The notes under the pieces: generated by a model
Databases searched by the model: none
What the model saw: only the letters and a program-made list of their open reading frames with translations
Told to the model about the DNA's origin: nothing
In this document: piece by piece, positions 1 through 11,561 of the stretch
How the letters are laid out: the number at the start of each line of letters is the position of its first letter
How positions within the stretch are numbered: the stretch's first letter is position 1
From: Sabellastarte sp. h YS-2021
Lineage: Eukaryota; Annelida; Polychaeta; Sabellida; Sabellidae
Assembly (NCBI GenBank): GCA_964017235.1
Contig: OZ024931.1
Span: forward strand, 135,472,033-135,536,032
Direction of reading: 5' to 3'
DNA: 64,000 nucleotides
Program-made: the position numbers and the translations under genes

Positions 1-691
1 TCTGAAGCCAAAAATTAATTTCATTCATGTTTTGACAATAAAAGAGGACATTTTGGGCACATTTAGAACATTACATCTCTGAACAGAAATTATATAACCC
101 AAATAGGGCTGTTAAAATGGTCGAAAAAAGATGTAAATCAGCCCAAATGAGTAGCAAATGTTGGTCTATAATCCTGAAATTTGGTCAGAATATAGTGTGC
201 AACTAGCTAAATCTGACTGCACAGGTTTTAGAATTACATCTGATATAGCAGTGACTACTGGTGTGGTATTTGGACCCCAGCAGGCCTGTAATACACCTGC
301 TGGGGAGTGCATTAAGATGTACTCATTTCTTGCCCAATAAGGCAGATGTAAGGCTATAAACCATATTTTTTGCGAGTGTGGGAGCCACTAAGAGAGAATT
401 AAGTAGTGTATTCCTTTAGAAATACACAACAAGCTCAAAATGCATGTCTTGGGAGTGCATGTAGCGAGGTTACCACTAAATGGCAAATCAGTTCAAACCA
501 CCCCTTAAAGTAGTTGTATCTGGCTCAAATTTTCACAGAAAACTCAGTTTACATCCGCGAATAAAATTGCATTGGTCTGAACCACTCAAGAGCCATATTA
601 GGAATTTCAGTTTTCGGGGGGTGGGGCTGGTCTGGCCCCCCCTCATGGAGGTAATGTCAAGTATCTCATAATGTATCAAATCTGAAGCCAA

Positions 692-701
692 AAATTAATT
701 T
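692..701. repeat. A/T palindrome AAATTAATTT (one per unit)
   Basis: A perfect 10-bp palindrome lies at unit offset 12-21 and appears intact in the units I compared. It is short and A/T-only, so it may be chance, although A/T-only minor-groove sites of this kind are common in satellites. No function is claimed. Confidence 0.5.
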
Positions 702-954
702 CATTCATGTTTTGACAATAAAAGAGGACATTTTGGGCACATTTGGAACATTACATCTCTGAACAGAAATTATATAACCCAAATAGGGCTGTTAAAATGG
801 TCGAAAAAAGATGTAAATCAGCCCAAATGAGTAGCAAATGTTGGTCTATAATCCTGAAATTTGGTCAGAATATAGTGTGCAACTAGCTAAATCTGACTGC
901 ACAGGTTTTAGAATTACATCTGATATAGCAGTGACTACTGGTGTGGTATTTGGA

Positions 955-985
955 CCCCAGCAGGCCTGTAATACGCCTGCTGGGG
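955..985. repeat. Perfect inverted repeat, 11-bp arms, 9-nt loop (one per unit)
   Basis: CCCCAGCAGGC at 955-965 is the exact reverse complement of GCCTGCTGGGG at 975-985, separated by CTGTAATAC. It could form a hairpin or cruciform, or be a two-half-site protein binding site. It recurs in nearly every unit at offset 275-305. Units 1, 3, 5 and 16 carry CG to CA at offset 295, which breaks one pair. Unit 25 (GAGGGG), unit 66 (CAGGAGG) and unit 80 (CTTGGGGG) break others. The 5-G variants of domain III keep the stem because only four of the G residues are needed. The function is unknown; the structure itself is read directly from the sequence. Confidence 0.85.
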
Positions 986-1295
986 GGTGCATTAAGATGT
1001 ACTCATTTCTTGCCCAATAAGGCAGATGTAAGGCTATAAACCATATTTTTTGCGAGTGTGGGAGCCACTAAGAGAGAATTAAGTAGTGTATTCCTTTAGA
1101 AATACACAACAAGCTCAAAATGCATGTCTTGGGAGTGCATGTAGCGAGGGTACCACTAAATGGCAAATCAGTTCAAACCACCCCTTAAAGTAGTTGTATC
1201 TGGCTCAAATTTTCACAGAAAACTCAGTTTATATCAGAGAATAAAATTGCATTGGTCTGAACCACTCAAGAGCCATATTAGGAATTTCAGTTTTC

Positions 1296-1322
1296 GGGGG
1301 GTGGGGCTGGTCTGGCCCCCCC
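1296..1322. repeat. G-run/C-run block, indel hotspot and possible hairpin or G-quadruplex
   Basis: Six G, T, four G, then CTGGTCTGG and seven C. GGGGC at 1303-1307 can pair with GCCCC at 1315-1319 around a 7-nt loop, and the six-G run could alternatively pair with the C-run. Two long G-runs plus two GG pairs could also support a two-tetrad G-quadruplex. The C-run varies from 7 to 9 residues among units (10 in unit 24 with an adjacent G to C change), and the G-run reaches 10 in unit 56. This makes it the main source of unit-length variation. The structural potential is inference; the run lengths are observed. Confidence 0.7.
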
Positions 1323-1360
1323 TCATGGAGGTAATGTCAAGTATCTCATAATGTATCAAA

Positions 1361-2720
1361 TCTGAAGCCAAAAATTAATTTCATTCATGTTTTGACAATA
1401 AAAGAGGACATTTTGGGCACATTTAGAACATTACATCTCTGAACAGAAATTATATAACCCAAATAGGGCTGTTAAAATGGTCGAAAAAAGATGTAAATCA
1501 GCCCAAATGAGTAGCAAATGTTGGTCTATAATCCTGAAATTTGGTCAGAATATAGTGTGCAACTAGCTAAATCTGACTGCACAGGTTTTAGAATTACATC
1601 TGATATAGCAGTGACTACTGGTGTGGTATTTGGACCCCAGCAGGCCTGTAATACACCTGCTGGGGGGTGCATTAAGATGTACTCATTTCTTGCCCAATAA
1701 GGCAGATGTAAGGCTATAAACCATATTTTTTGCGAGTGTGGGAGCCACTAAGAGAGAATTAAGTAGTGTATTCCTTTAGAAATACACAACAAGCTCAAAA
1801 TGCATGTCTTGGGAGTGCATGTAGCGAGGGTACCACTAAATGGCAAATCAGTTCAAACCACCCCTTAAAGTAGTTGTATCTGGCTCAAATTTTCACAGAA
1901 AACTCAGTTTATATCAGAGAATAAAATTGCATTGGTCTGAACCACTCAAGAGCCATATTAGGAATTTCAGTTTTCGGGGGGTGTGGCTGGTCTGGCCCCC
2001 CCTCATGGAGGTAATGTCAAGTATCTCATAATGTATCAAATCTGAAGCCAAAAATTAATTTCATTCATGTTTTGACAATAAAAGAGGACATTTTGGGCAC
2101 ATTTGGAACATTACATCTCTGAACAGAAATTATATAACCCAAATAGGGCTGTTAAAATGGTCGAAAAAAGATGTAAATCAGCCCAAATGAGTAGCAAATG
2201 TTGGTCTATAATCCTGAAATTTGGTCAGAATATAGTGTGCAACTAGCTAAATCTGACTGCACAGGTTTTAGAACTACATCTGATATAGCAGTGACTACTG
2301 GTGTGGTATTTGGACCCCAGCAGGCCTGTAATACGCCTGCTGGGGGGTGCATTAAGATGTACTCATTTCTTGCCCAATAAGGCAGATGTAATGCTATAAA
2401 CCATATTTTTTGCGAGTGTGGGAGCCACTAAGAGAGAATTAAGTAGTGTATTCCTTTAGAAATACACAACAAGCTCAAAATGCATGTCTTGGGAGTGCAT
2501 GTAGCGAGGGTACCACTAAATGGCAAATCAGTTCAAACCACCCCTTAAAGTAGTTGTATCTGGCTCAAATTTCCACAGAAAACTCAGTTTATATCAGAGA
2601 ATAAAATTGCATTGGTCTGAACCACTCAAGAGCCATATTAGGAATTTCAGTTTTCGGGGGGTGGGGCTGGTCTGGCCCCCCCTCATGGAGGTAATGTCAA
2701 GTATCTCATAATGTATCAAA
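1361..2720 (+). repeat. Two-unit higher-order block, copy 1 (units 3-4)
   Basis: The first unit carries TTTAGAAC, TACACC and GTGTGGCTGG. The second carries GAACTACATC (offset 231), GTAATGCTAT (offset ~388) and TTCCACAG (offset ~532). The same ordered set recurs in the next 1360 bp, so the pair duplicated as a block. Confidence 0.85.
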
Positions 2721-4080
2721 TCTGAAGCCAAAAATTAATTTCATTCATGTTTTGACAATAAAAGAGGACATTTTGGGCACATTTAGAACATTACATCTCT
2801 GAACAGAAATTATATAACCCAAATAGGGCTGTTAAAATGGTCGAAAAAAGATGTAAATCAGCCCAAATGAGTAGCAAATGTTGGTCTATAATCCTGAAAT
2901 TTGGTCAGAATATAGTGTGCAACTAGCTAAATCTGACTGCACAGGTTTTAGAATTACATCTGATATAGCAGTGACTACTGGTGTGGTATTTGGACCCCAG
3001 CAGGCCTGTAATACACCTGCTGGGGGGTGCATTAAGATGTACTCATTTCTTGCCCAATAAGGCAGATGTAAGGCTATAAACCATATTTTTTGCGAGTGTG
3101 GGAGCCACTAAGAGAGAATTAAGTAGTGTATTCCTTTAGAAATACACAACAAGCTCAAAATGCATGTCTTGGGAGTGCATGTAGCGAGGGTACCACTAAA
3201 TGGCAAATCAGTTCAAACCACCCCTTAAAGTAGTTGTATCTGGCTCAAATTTTCACAGAAAACTCAGTTTATATCAGAGAATAAAATTGCATTGGTCTGA
3301 ACCACTCAAGAGCCATATTAGGAATTTCAGTTTTCGGGGGGTGTGGCTGGTCTGGCCCCCCCTCATGGAGGTAATGTCAAGTATCTCATAATGTATCAAA
3401 TCTGAAGCCAAAAATTAATTTCATTCATGTTTTGACAATAAAAGAGGACATTTTGGGCACATTTGGAACATTACATCTCTGAACAGAAATTATATAACCC
3501 AAATAGGGCTGTTAAAATGGTCGAAAAAAGATGTAAATCAGCCCAAATGAGTAGCAAATGTTGGTCTATAATCCTGAAATTTGGTCAGAATATAGTGTGC
3601 AACTAGCTAAATCTGACTGCACAGGTTTTAGAACTACATCTGATATAGCAGTGACTACTGGTGTGGTATTTGGACCCCAGCAGGCCTGTAATACGCCTGC
3701 TGGGGGGTGCATTAAGATGTACTCATTTCTTGCTCAATAAGGCAGATGTAATGCTATAAACCATATTTTTTGCGAGTGTGGGAGCCACTAAGAGAGAATT
3801 AAGTAGTGTATTCCTTTAGAAATACACAACAAGCTCAAAATGCATGTCTTGGGAGTGCATGTAGCGAGGGTACCACTAAATGGCAAATCAGTTCAAACCA
3901 CCCCTTAAAGTAGTTGTATCTGGCTCAAATTTCCACAGAAAACTCAGTTTATATCAGAGAATAAAATTGCATTGGTCTGAACCACTCAAGAGCCATATTA
4001 GGAATTTCAGTTTTCGGGGGGTGGGGCCGGTCTGGCCCCCCCTCATGGAGGTAATGTCAAGTATCTCATAATGTATCAAA
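2721..4080 (+). repeat. Two-unit higher-order block, copy 2 (units 5-6)
   Basis: This carries the same six diagnostic variants as the preceding 1360 bp. It has two private changes in its second unit: GCTCAATAA instead of GCCCAATAA near 3732, and GGGGCCGG instead of GGGGCTGG near 4027. It is a direct tandem duplicate of the preceding block. Confidence 0.85.
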
Positions 4081-7000
4081 TCTGAAGCCAAAAATTAATT
4101 TCATTCATGTTTTGACAATAAAAGAGGACATTTTGGGCACATTTGGAACATTACATCTCTGAACAGAAATTATATAACCCAAATAGGGCTGTTAAAATGG
4201 TCGAAAAAAGATGTAAATCAGCCCAAATGAGTAGCAAATGTTGGTCTATAATCCTGAAATTTGGTCAGAATATAGTGTGCAACTAGCTAAATCTGACTGC
4301 ACAGGTTTTAGAATTACATCTGATATAGCAGTGACTACTGGTGTGGTATTTGGACCCCAGCAGGCCTGTAATACGCCTGCTGGGGGGTGCATTAAGATGT
4401 ACTCATTTCTTGCCCAATAAGGCAGATGTAAGGCTATAAACCATATTTTTTGCGAGTGTGGGAGCCACTAAGAGAGAATTAAGTAGTGTATTCCTTTAGA
4501 AATACACAACAAGCTCAAAATGCATGTCTTGGGAGTGCATGTAGCGAGGGTACCACTAAATGGCAAATCAGTTCAAACCACCCCTTAAAGTAGTTGTATC
4601 TGGCTCAAATTGTCACAGAAAACTCAGTTTATATCAGAGAATAAAATTGCATTGGTCTGAACCACTCAAGAGCCATATTAGGAATTTCAGTTTTCGGGGG
4701 GTGGGGCTGGTCTGGCCCCCCCTCATGGAGGTAATGTCAAGTATCTCATAATGTATCAAATCTGAAGCCAAAAATTAATTTCATTCATGTTTTGACAATA
4801 AAAGAGGACATTTTGGGCACATTTGGAACATTACATCTCTGAACAGAAATTATATAACCCAAATAGGGCTGTTAAAATGGTCGAAAAAAGATGTAAATCA
4901 GCCCAAATGAGTAGCAAATGTTGGTCTATAATCCTGAAATTTGGTCAGAATATAGTGTGCAACTAGCTAAATCTGACTGCACAGATTTTAGAATTACATC
5001 TGATATAGCAGTGACTACTGGTGTGGTATTTGGACCCCAGCAGGCCTGTAATACGCCTGCTGGGGGGTGCATTAAGATGTACTCATTTCTTGCCCAATAA
5101 GGCAGATGTAAGGCTATAAACCATATTTTTTGCGAGTGTGGGAGCCACTAAGAGAGAATTAAGTAGTGTATTCCTTTAGAAATACACAACAAGCTCAAAA
5201 TGCATGTCTTGGGAGTGCATGTAGCGAGGGTACCACTAAATGGCAAATCAGTTCAAACCACCCCTTAAAGTAGTTGTATCTGGCTCAAATTTTCACAGAA
5301 AACTCAGTTTATATCAGAGAATAAAATTGCATTGGTCTGAACCACTCAAGAGCCATATTAGGAATTTCAGTTTTCGGGGGGTGTGGCTGGTCTGGCCCCC
5401 CCTCATGGAGGTAATGTCAAGTATCTCATAATGTATCAAATCTGAAGCCAAAAATTAATTTCATTCATGTTTTGACAATAAAAGAGGACATTTTGGGCAC
5501 ATTTGGAACATTACATCTCTGAACAGAAATTATATAACCCAAATAGGGCTGTTAAAATGGTCGAAAAAAGATGTAAATCAGCCCAAATGAGTAGCAAATG
5601 TTGGTCTATAATCCTGAAATTTGGTCAGAATATAGTGTGCAACTAGCTAAATCTGACTGCACAGGTTTTAGAATTACATCTGATATAGCAGTGACTACTG
5701 GTGTGGTATTTGGACCCCAGCAGGCCTGTAATACGCCTGCTGGGGGGTGCATTAAGATGTACTCATTTCTTGCCCAATAAGGCAGATGTAAGGCTATAAA
5801 CCATATTTTTTGCGAGTGTGGGAGCCACTAAGAGAGAATTAAGTAGTGTATTCCTTTAGAAATACACAACAAGCTCAAAATGCATGTCTTGGGAGTGCAT
5901 GTAGCGAGGGTACCACTAAATGGCAAATCAGTTCAAACCACCCCTTAAAGTAGTTGTATCTGGCTCAAATTTTCACAGAAAACTCAGTTTATATCAGAGA
6001 ATAAAATTGCATTGGTCTGAACCACTCAAGAGCCATATTAGGAATTTCAGTTTTCGGGGGGTGGGGCTGGTCTGGCCCCCCCTCATGGAGGTAATGTCAA
6101 GTATCTCATAATGTATCAAATCTGAAGCCAAAAATTAATTTCATTCATGTTTTGACAATAAAAGAGGACATTTTGGGCACATTTGGAACATTACATCTCT
6201 GAACAGAAATTATATAACCCAAATAGGGCTGTTAAAATGGTCGAAAAAAGATGTAAATCAGCCCAAATGAGTAGCAAATGTTGGTCTATAATCCTGAAAT
6301 TTGGTCAGAATATAGTGTGCAACTAGCTAAATCTGACTGCACAGGTTTTAGAATTACATCTGATATAGCAGTGACTACTGGTGTGGTATTTGGACCCCAG
6401 CAGGCCTGTAATACGCCTGCTGGGGGGTGCATTAAGATGTACTCATTTCTTGCCCAATAAGGCAGATGTAAGGCTATAAACCATATTTTTTGCGAGTGTG
6501 GGAGCCACTAAGAGAGAATTAAGTAGTGTATTCCTTTAGAAATACACAACAAGCTCAAAATGCATGTCTTGGGAGTGCATGTAGCGAGGGTACAACTAAA
6601 TGGCAAATCAGTTCAAACCACCCCTTAAAGTAGTTGTATCTGGCTCAAATTTTCACAGAAAACTCAGTTTATATCAGAGAATAAAATTGCATTGGTCTGA
6701 ACCACTCAAGAGCCATATTAGGAATTTCAGTTTTCGGGGGGTGGGGCTGGTCTGGCCCCCCCTCATGGAGGTAATGTCAAGTATCTCATAATGTATCAAA
6801 TCTGAAGCCAAAAATTAATTTCATTCATGTTTTGACAATAAAAGAGGACATTTTGGGCACATTTGGAACATTACATCTCTGAACAGAAATTATATAACCC
6901 AAATAGGGCTGTTAAAATGGTCGAAAAAAGATGTAAATCAGCCCAAATGAGTAGCAAATGTTGGTCTATAATCCTTAAATTTGGTCAGAATATAGTGTGC

Positions 7001-10000
7001 AACTAGCTAAATCTGACTGCACAGGTTTTAGAATTACATCTGATATAGCAGTGACTACTGGTGTGGTATTTGGACCCCAGCAGGCCTGTAATACGCCTGC
7101 TGGGGGGTGCATTAAGATGTACTCATTTCTTGCCCAATAAGGCAGATGTAAGGCTATAAACCATATTTTTTGCGAGTGTGGGAGCCACTAAGAGAGAATT
7201 AAGTAGTGTATTCCTTTAGAAATACACAACAAGCTCAAAATGCATGTCTTGGGAGTGCATGTAGCGAGGGTACCACTAAATGGCAAATCAGTTCAAACCA
7301 CCCCTTAAAGTAGTTGTATCTGGCTCAAATTTTCACAGAAAACTCAGTTTATATCAGAGAATAAAATTGCATTGGTCTGAACCACTCAAGAGCCATATTA
7401 GGAATTTCAGTTTTCGGGGGGTGGGGCTGGTCTGGCCCCCCCTCATGGCGGTAATGTCAAGTATCTCATAATGTATCAAATCTGAAGCCAAAAATTAATT
7501 TCATTCATGTTTTGACAATAAAAGAGGACATTTTGGGCACATTTGGAACATTACATCTCTGAACAGAAATTATATAACCCAAATAGGGCTGTTAAAATGG
7601 TCGAAAAAAGATGTAAATCAGCCCAAATGAGTAGCAAATGTTGGTCTATAATCCTGAAATTTGGTCAGAATATAGTGTGCAACTAGCTAAATCTGACTGC
7701 ACAGGTTTTAGAATTACATCTGATATAGCAGTGACTACTGGTGTGGTATTTGGACCCCAGCAGGCCTGTAATACGCCTGCTGGGGGGTGCATTAAGATGT
7801 ACTCATTTCTTGCCCAATAAGGCAGATGTAAGGCTATAAACCATATTTTTTGCGAGTGTGGGAGCCACTAAGAGAGAATTAAGTAGTGTATTCCTTTAGA
7901 AATACACAACAAGCTCAAAATGCATGTCTTGGGAGTGCATGTAGCGAGGGTACCACTAAATGGCAAATCAGTTCAAACCACCCCTTAAAGTAGTTGTATC
8001 TGGCTCAAATTTTCACAGAAAACTCAGTTTATATCAGAGAATAAAATTGCATTGGTCTGAACCACTCAAGAGCCATATTAGGAATTTCAGTTTTCGGGGG
8101 GTGGGGCTGGTCTGGCCCCCCCTCATGGAGGTAATGTCAAGTATCTCATAATGTATCAAATCTGAAGCCAAAAATTAATTTCATTCATGTTTTGACAATA
8201 AAAGAGGACATTTTGGGCACATTTAGAACATTACATCTCTGAACAGAAATTATATAACCCAAATAGGGCTGTTAAAATGGTCGAAAAAAGATGTAAATCA
8301 GCCCAAATGAGTAGCAAATGTTGGTCTATAATCCTGAAATTTGGTCAGAATATAGTGTGCAACTAGCTAAATCTGACTGCACAGGTTTTAGAATTACATC
8401 TGATATAGCAGTGACTACTGGTGTGGTATTTGGACCCCAGCAGGCCTGTAATACGCCTGCTGGGGGGTGCATTAAGATGTACTCATTTCTTGCCCAATAA
8501 GGCAGATGTAAGGCTATAAACCATATTTTTTTGCGAGTGTGGGAGCCACTAAGAGAGAATTAAGTAGTGTATTCCTTTAGAAATACACAACAAGCTCAAA
8601 ATGCATGTCTTGGGAGTGCATGTAGCGAGGGTACCACTAAATGGCAAATCAGTTCAAACCACCCCTTAAAGTAATTGTATCTGGCTCAAATTTTCACAGA
8701 AAACTCAGTTTATATCAGAGAATAAAATTGCATTGGTCTGAACCACTCAAGAGCCATATTAGGAATTTCAGTTTTCGGGGGGTGTGGCTGGTCTGGCCCC
8801 CCCTCATGGAGGTAATGTCAAGTATCTCATAATGTATCAAATCTGAAGCCAAAAATTAATTTCATTCATGTTTTGACAATAAAAGAGGACATTTTGGGCA
8901 CATTTGGAACATTACATCTCTGAACAGAAATTATATAACCCAAATAGGGCTGTTAAAATGGTCGAAAAAAGATGTAAATCAGCCCAAATGAGTAGCAAAT
9001 GTTGGTCTATAATCCTGAAATTTGGTCAGAATATAGTGTGCAACTAGCTAAATCTGACTGCACAGGTTTTAGAATTACATCTGATATAGCAGTGACTACT
9101 GGTGTGGTATTTGGACCCCAGCAGGCCTGTAATACGCCTGCTGGGGGGTGCATTAAGATGTACTCATTTCTTGCCCAATAAGGCAGATGTAAGGCTATAA
9201 ACCATATTTTTTGCGAGTGTGGGAGCCACTAAGAGAGAATTAAGTAGTGTATTCCTTTAGAAATACACAACAAGCTCAAAATGCATGTCTTGGGAGTGCA
9301 TGTAGCGAGGGTACCACTAAATGGCAAATCAGTTCAAACCACCCCTTAAAGTAGTTGTATCTGGCTCAAATTTTCACAGAAAACTCAGTTTATATCAGAG
9401 AATAAAATTGCATTGGTCTGAACCACTCAAGAGCCATATTAGGAATTTCAGTTTTCGGGGGGTGGGGCTGGTCTGGCCCCCCCTCATGGAGGTAATGTCA
9501 AGTATCTCATAATGTATCAAATCTGAAGCCAAAAATTAATTTCATTCATGTTTTGACAATAAAAGAGGACATTTTGGGCACATTTGGAACATTACATCTC
9601 TGAACAGAAATTATATAACCCAAATAGGGCTGTTAAAATGGTCGAAAAAAGATGTAAATCAGCCCAAATGAGTAGCAAATGTTGGTCTATAATCCTGAAA
9701 TTTGGTCAGAATATAGTGTGCAACTAGCTAAATCTGACTGCACAGGTTTTAGAATTACATCTGATATAGCAGTGACTACTGGTGTGGTATTTGGACCCCA
9801 GCAGGCCTGTAATACGCCTGCTGGGGGGTGCATTAAGATGTACTCATTTCTTGCCCAATAAGGCAGATGTAAGGCTATAAACCATATTTTTTGCGAGTGT
9901 GGGAGCCACTAAGAGAGAATTAAGTAGTGTATTCCTTTAGAAATACACAACAAGCTCAAAATGCATGTCTTGGGAGTGCATGTAGCGAGGGTACCACTAA

Positions 10001-10201
10001 ATGGCAAATCAGTTCAAACCACCCCTTAAAGTAGTTGTATCTGGCTCAAATTTTCACAGAAAACTCAGTTTATATCAGAGAATAAAATTGCATTGGTCTG
10101 AACCACTCAAGAGCCATATTAGGAATTTCAGTTTTCGGGGGGTGGGGCTGGTCTGGCCCCCCCTCATGGAGGTAATGTCAAGTATCTCATAATGTATCAA
10201 A

Positions 10202-11561
10202 TCTGAAGCCAAAAATTAATTTCATTCATGTTTTGACAATAAAAGAGGACATTTTGGGCACATTTAGAACATTACATCTCTGAACAGAAATTATATAACC
10301 CAAATAGGGCTGTTAAAATGGTCGAAAAAAGATGTAAATCAGCCCAAATGAGTAGCAAATGTTGGTCTATAATCCTGAAATTTGGTCAGAATATAGTGTG
10401 CAACTAGCTAAATCTGACTGCACAGGTTTTAGAATTACATCTGATATAGCAGTGACTACTGGTGTGGTATTTGGACCCCAGCAGGCCTGTAATACACCTG
10501 CTGGGGGGTGCATTAAGATGTACTCATTTCTTGCCCAATAAGGCAGATGTAAGGCTATAAACCATATTTTTTGCGAGTGTGGGAGCCACTAAGAGAGAAT
10601 TAAGTAGTGTATTCCTTTAGAAATACACAACAAGCTCAAAATGCATGTCTTGGGAGTGCATGTAGCGAGGGTACCACTAAATGGCAAATCAGTTCAAACC
10701 ACCCCTTAAAGTAGTTGTATCTGGCTCAAATTTTCACAGAAAACTCAGTTTATATCAGAGAATAAAATTGCATTGGTCTGAACCACTCAAGAGCCATATT
10801 AGGAATTTCAGTTTTCGGGGGGTGTGGCTGGTCTGGCCCCCCCTCATGGAGGTAATGTCAAGTATCTCATAATGTATCAAATCTGAAGCCAAAAATTAAT
10901 TTCATTCATGTTTTGACAATAAAAGAGGACATTTTGGGCACATTTGGAACATTACATCTCTGAACAGAAATTATATAACCCAAATAGGGCTGTTAAAATG
11001 GTCGAAAAAAGATGTAAATCAGCCCAAATGAGTAGCAAATGTTGGTCTATAATCCTGAAATTTGGTCAGAATATAGTGTGCAACTAGCTAAATCTGACTG
11101 CACAGGTTTTAGAATTACATCTGATATAGCAGTGACTACTGGTGTGGTATTTGGACCCCAGCAGGCCTGTAATACGCCTGCTGGGGGGTGCATTAAGATG
11201 TACTCATTTCTTGCCCAATAAGGCAGATGTAATGCTATAAACCATATTTTTTGCGAGTGTGGGAGCCACTAAGAGAGAATTAAGTAGTGTATTCCTTTAG
11301 AAATACACAACAAGCTCAAAATGCATGTCTTGGGAGTGCATGTAGCGAGGGTACCACTAAATGGCAAATCAGTTCAAACCACCCCTTAAAGTAGTTGTAT
11401 CTGGCTCAAATTTCCACAGAAAACTCAGTTTATATCAGAGAATAAAATTGCATTGGTCTGAACCACTCAAGAGCCATATTAGGAATTTCAGTTTTCGGGG
11501 GGTGGGGCTGGTCTGGCCCCCCCTCATGGAGGTAATGTCAAGTATCTCATAATGTATCAAA
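10202..11561 (+). repeat. Two-unit higher-order block, distant copy 3 (units 16-17)
   Basis: This shares TTTAGAAC, TACACC, GTGTGGCTGG, GTAATGCTAT and TTCCACAG with the blocks at 1361 and 2721, but has the consensus GAATTACATC where those have GAACTACATC. The simplest reading is that the GAACTA change arose after this copy separated and before the local duplication at 1361-4080. The distance is 13 units from the first copy and 11 from the second. Confidence 0.8.

Larger units (their letters stand above)
681..1360 (+). repeat. Representative 680-bp satellite monomer (unit 2)
   Basis: This unit is close to the array consensus and serves as a map for all others. In unit offsets: A/T-rich palindrome at 12-21; TATATAA at 91-97; the only GTCGAA CpG at ~122; inverted repeat with 11-bp arms at 275-305; G-run at 302-307; a GGCAG block at 341 that is AGCAG in B-type units; T-run at ~355; ATGCAT (NsiI) at ~440; GGTACC (KpnI) at 469-474; GGCTCAAAT at 522, GGATCAAAT in A-type units; TATATC/TACATC variant at ~550; G-run/C-run block at 616-642. 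GC content is about 39% and there are five CpGs. No long internal subrepeat is visible; only short words recur (TGCATGT twice near 440-463; CCACTAAGAG and CCACTCAAGAG). All reading frames contain stops. Confidence 0.95.

Noticed and set aside
158..340. 60-codon ORF recurring once per unit on the plus strand
   Set aside because: It is carried by the repeat. A one-base loss in the G-run changes its C-terminus in domain III units, the ATG is lost to CTG in M-type units, unit 11 and unit 66 have stops, and I see no domain or signal. This is not the pattern of a conserved protein.
480..671. 63-codon ORF recurring once per unit, with 68-, 69- and 76-codon forms
   Set aside because: The C-terminus switches frame with each change in the C-run, and a single C deletion at 27706 extends the N-terminus. 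Substitutions show no preference for silent sites, and there is no recognisable family.
771..777. TATATAA as a promoter in each unit
   Set aside because: A TATA-like word is expected by chance in A/T-rich sequence, and there is no downstream gene or initiator evidence.
955..966. CTCF-like site in CCCCAGCAGGCC
   Set aside because: The first half resembles the CTCF core, but the required following G-rich half is absent on both strands.
681..1360. CENP-B box
   Set aside because: I looked for the TTCG....A..CGGG pattern on both strands; TTCGGGG near 1294 shares only part of it and lacks the conserved spacing.
681..1360. Transposon-derived unit (terminal inverted repeats, LTR or transposase remnant)
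   Set aside because: No paired termini, target-site duplications, or protein remnant can be seen; unit boundaries are seamless and their phase is arbitrary.
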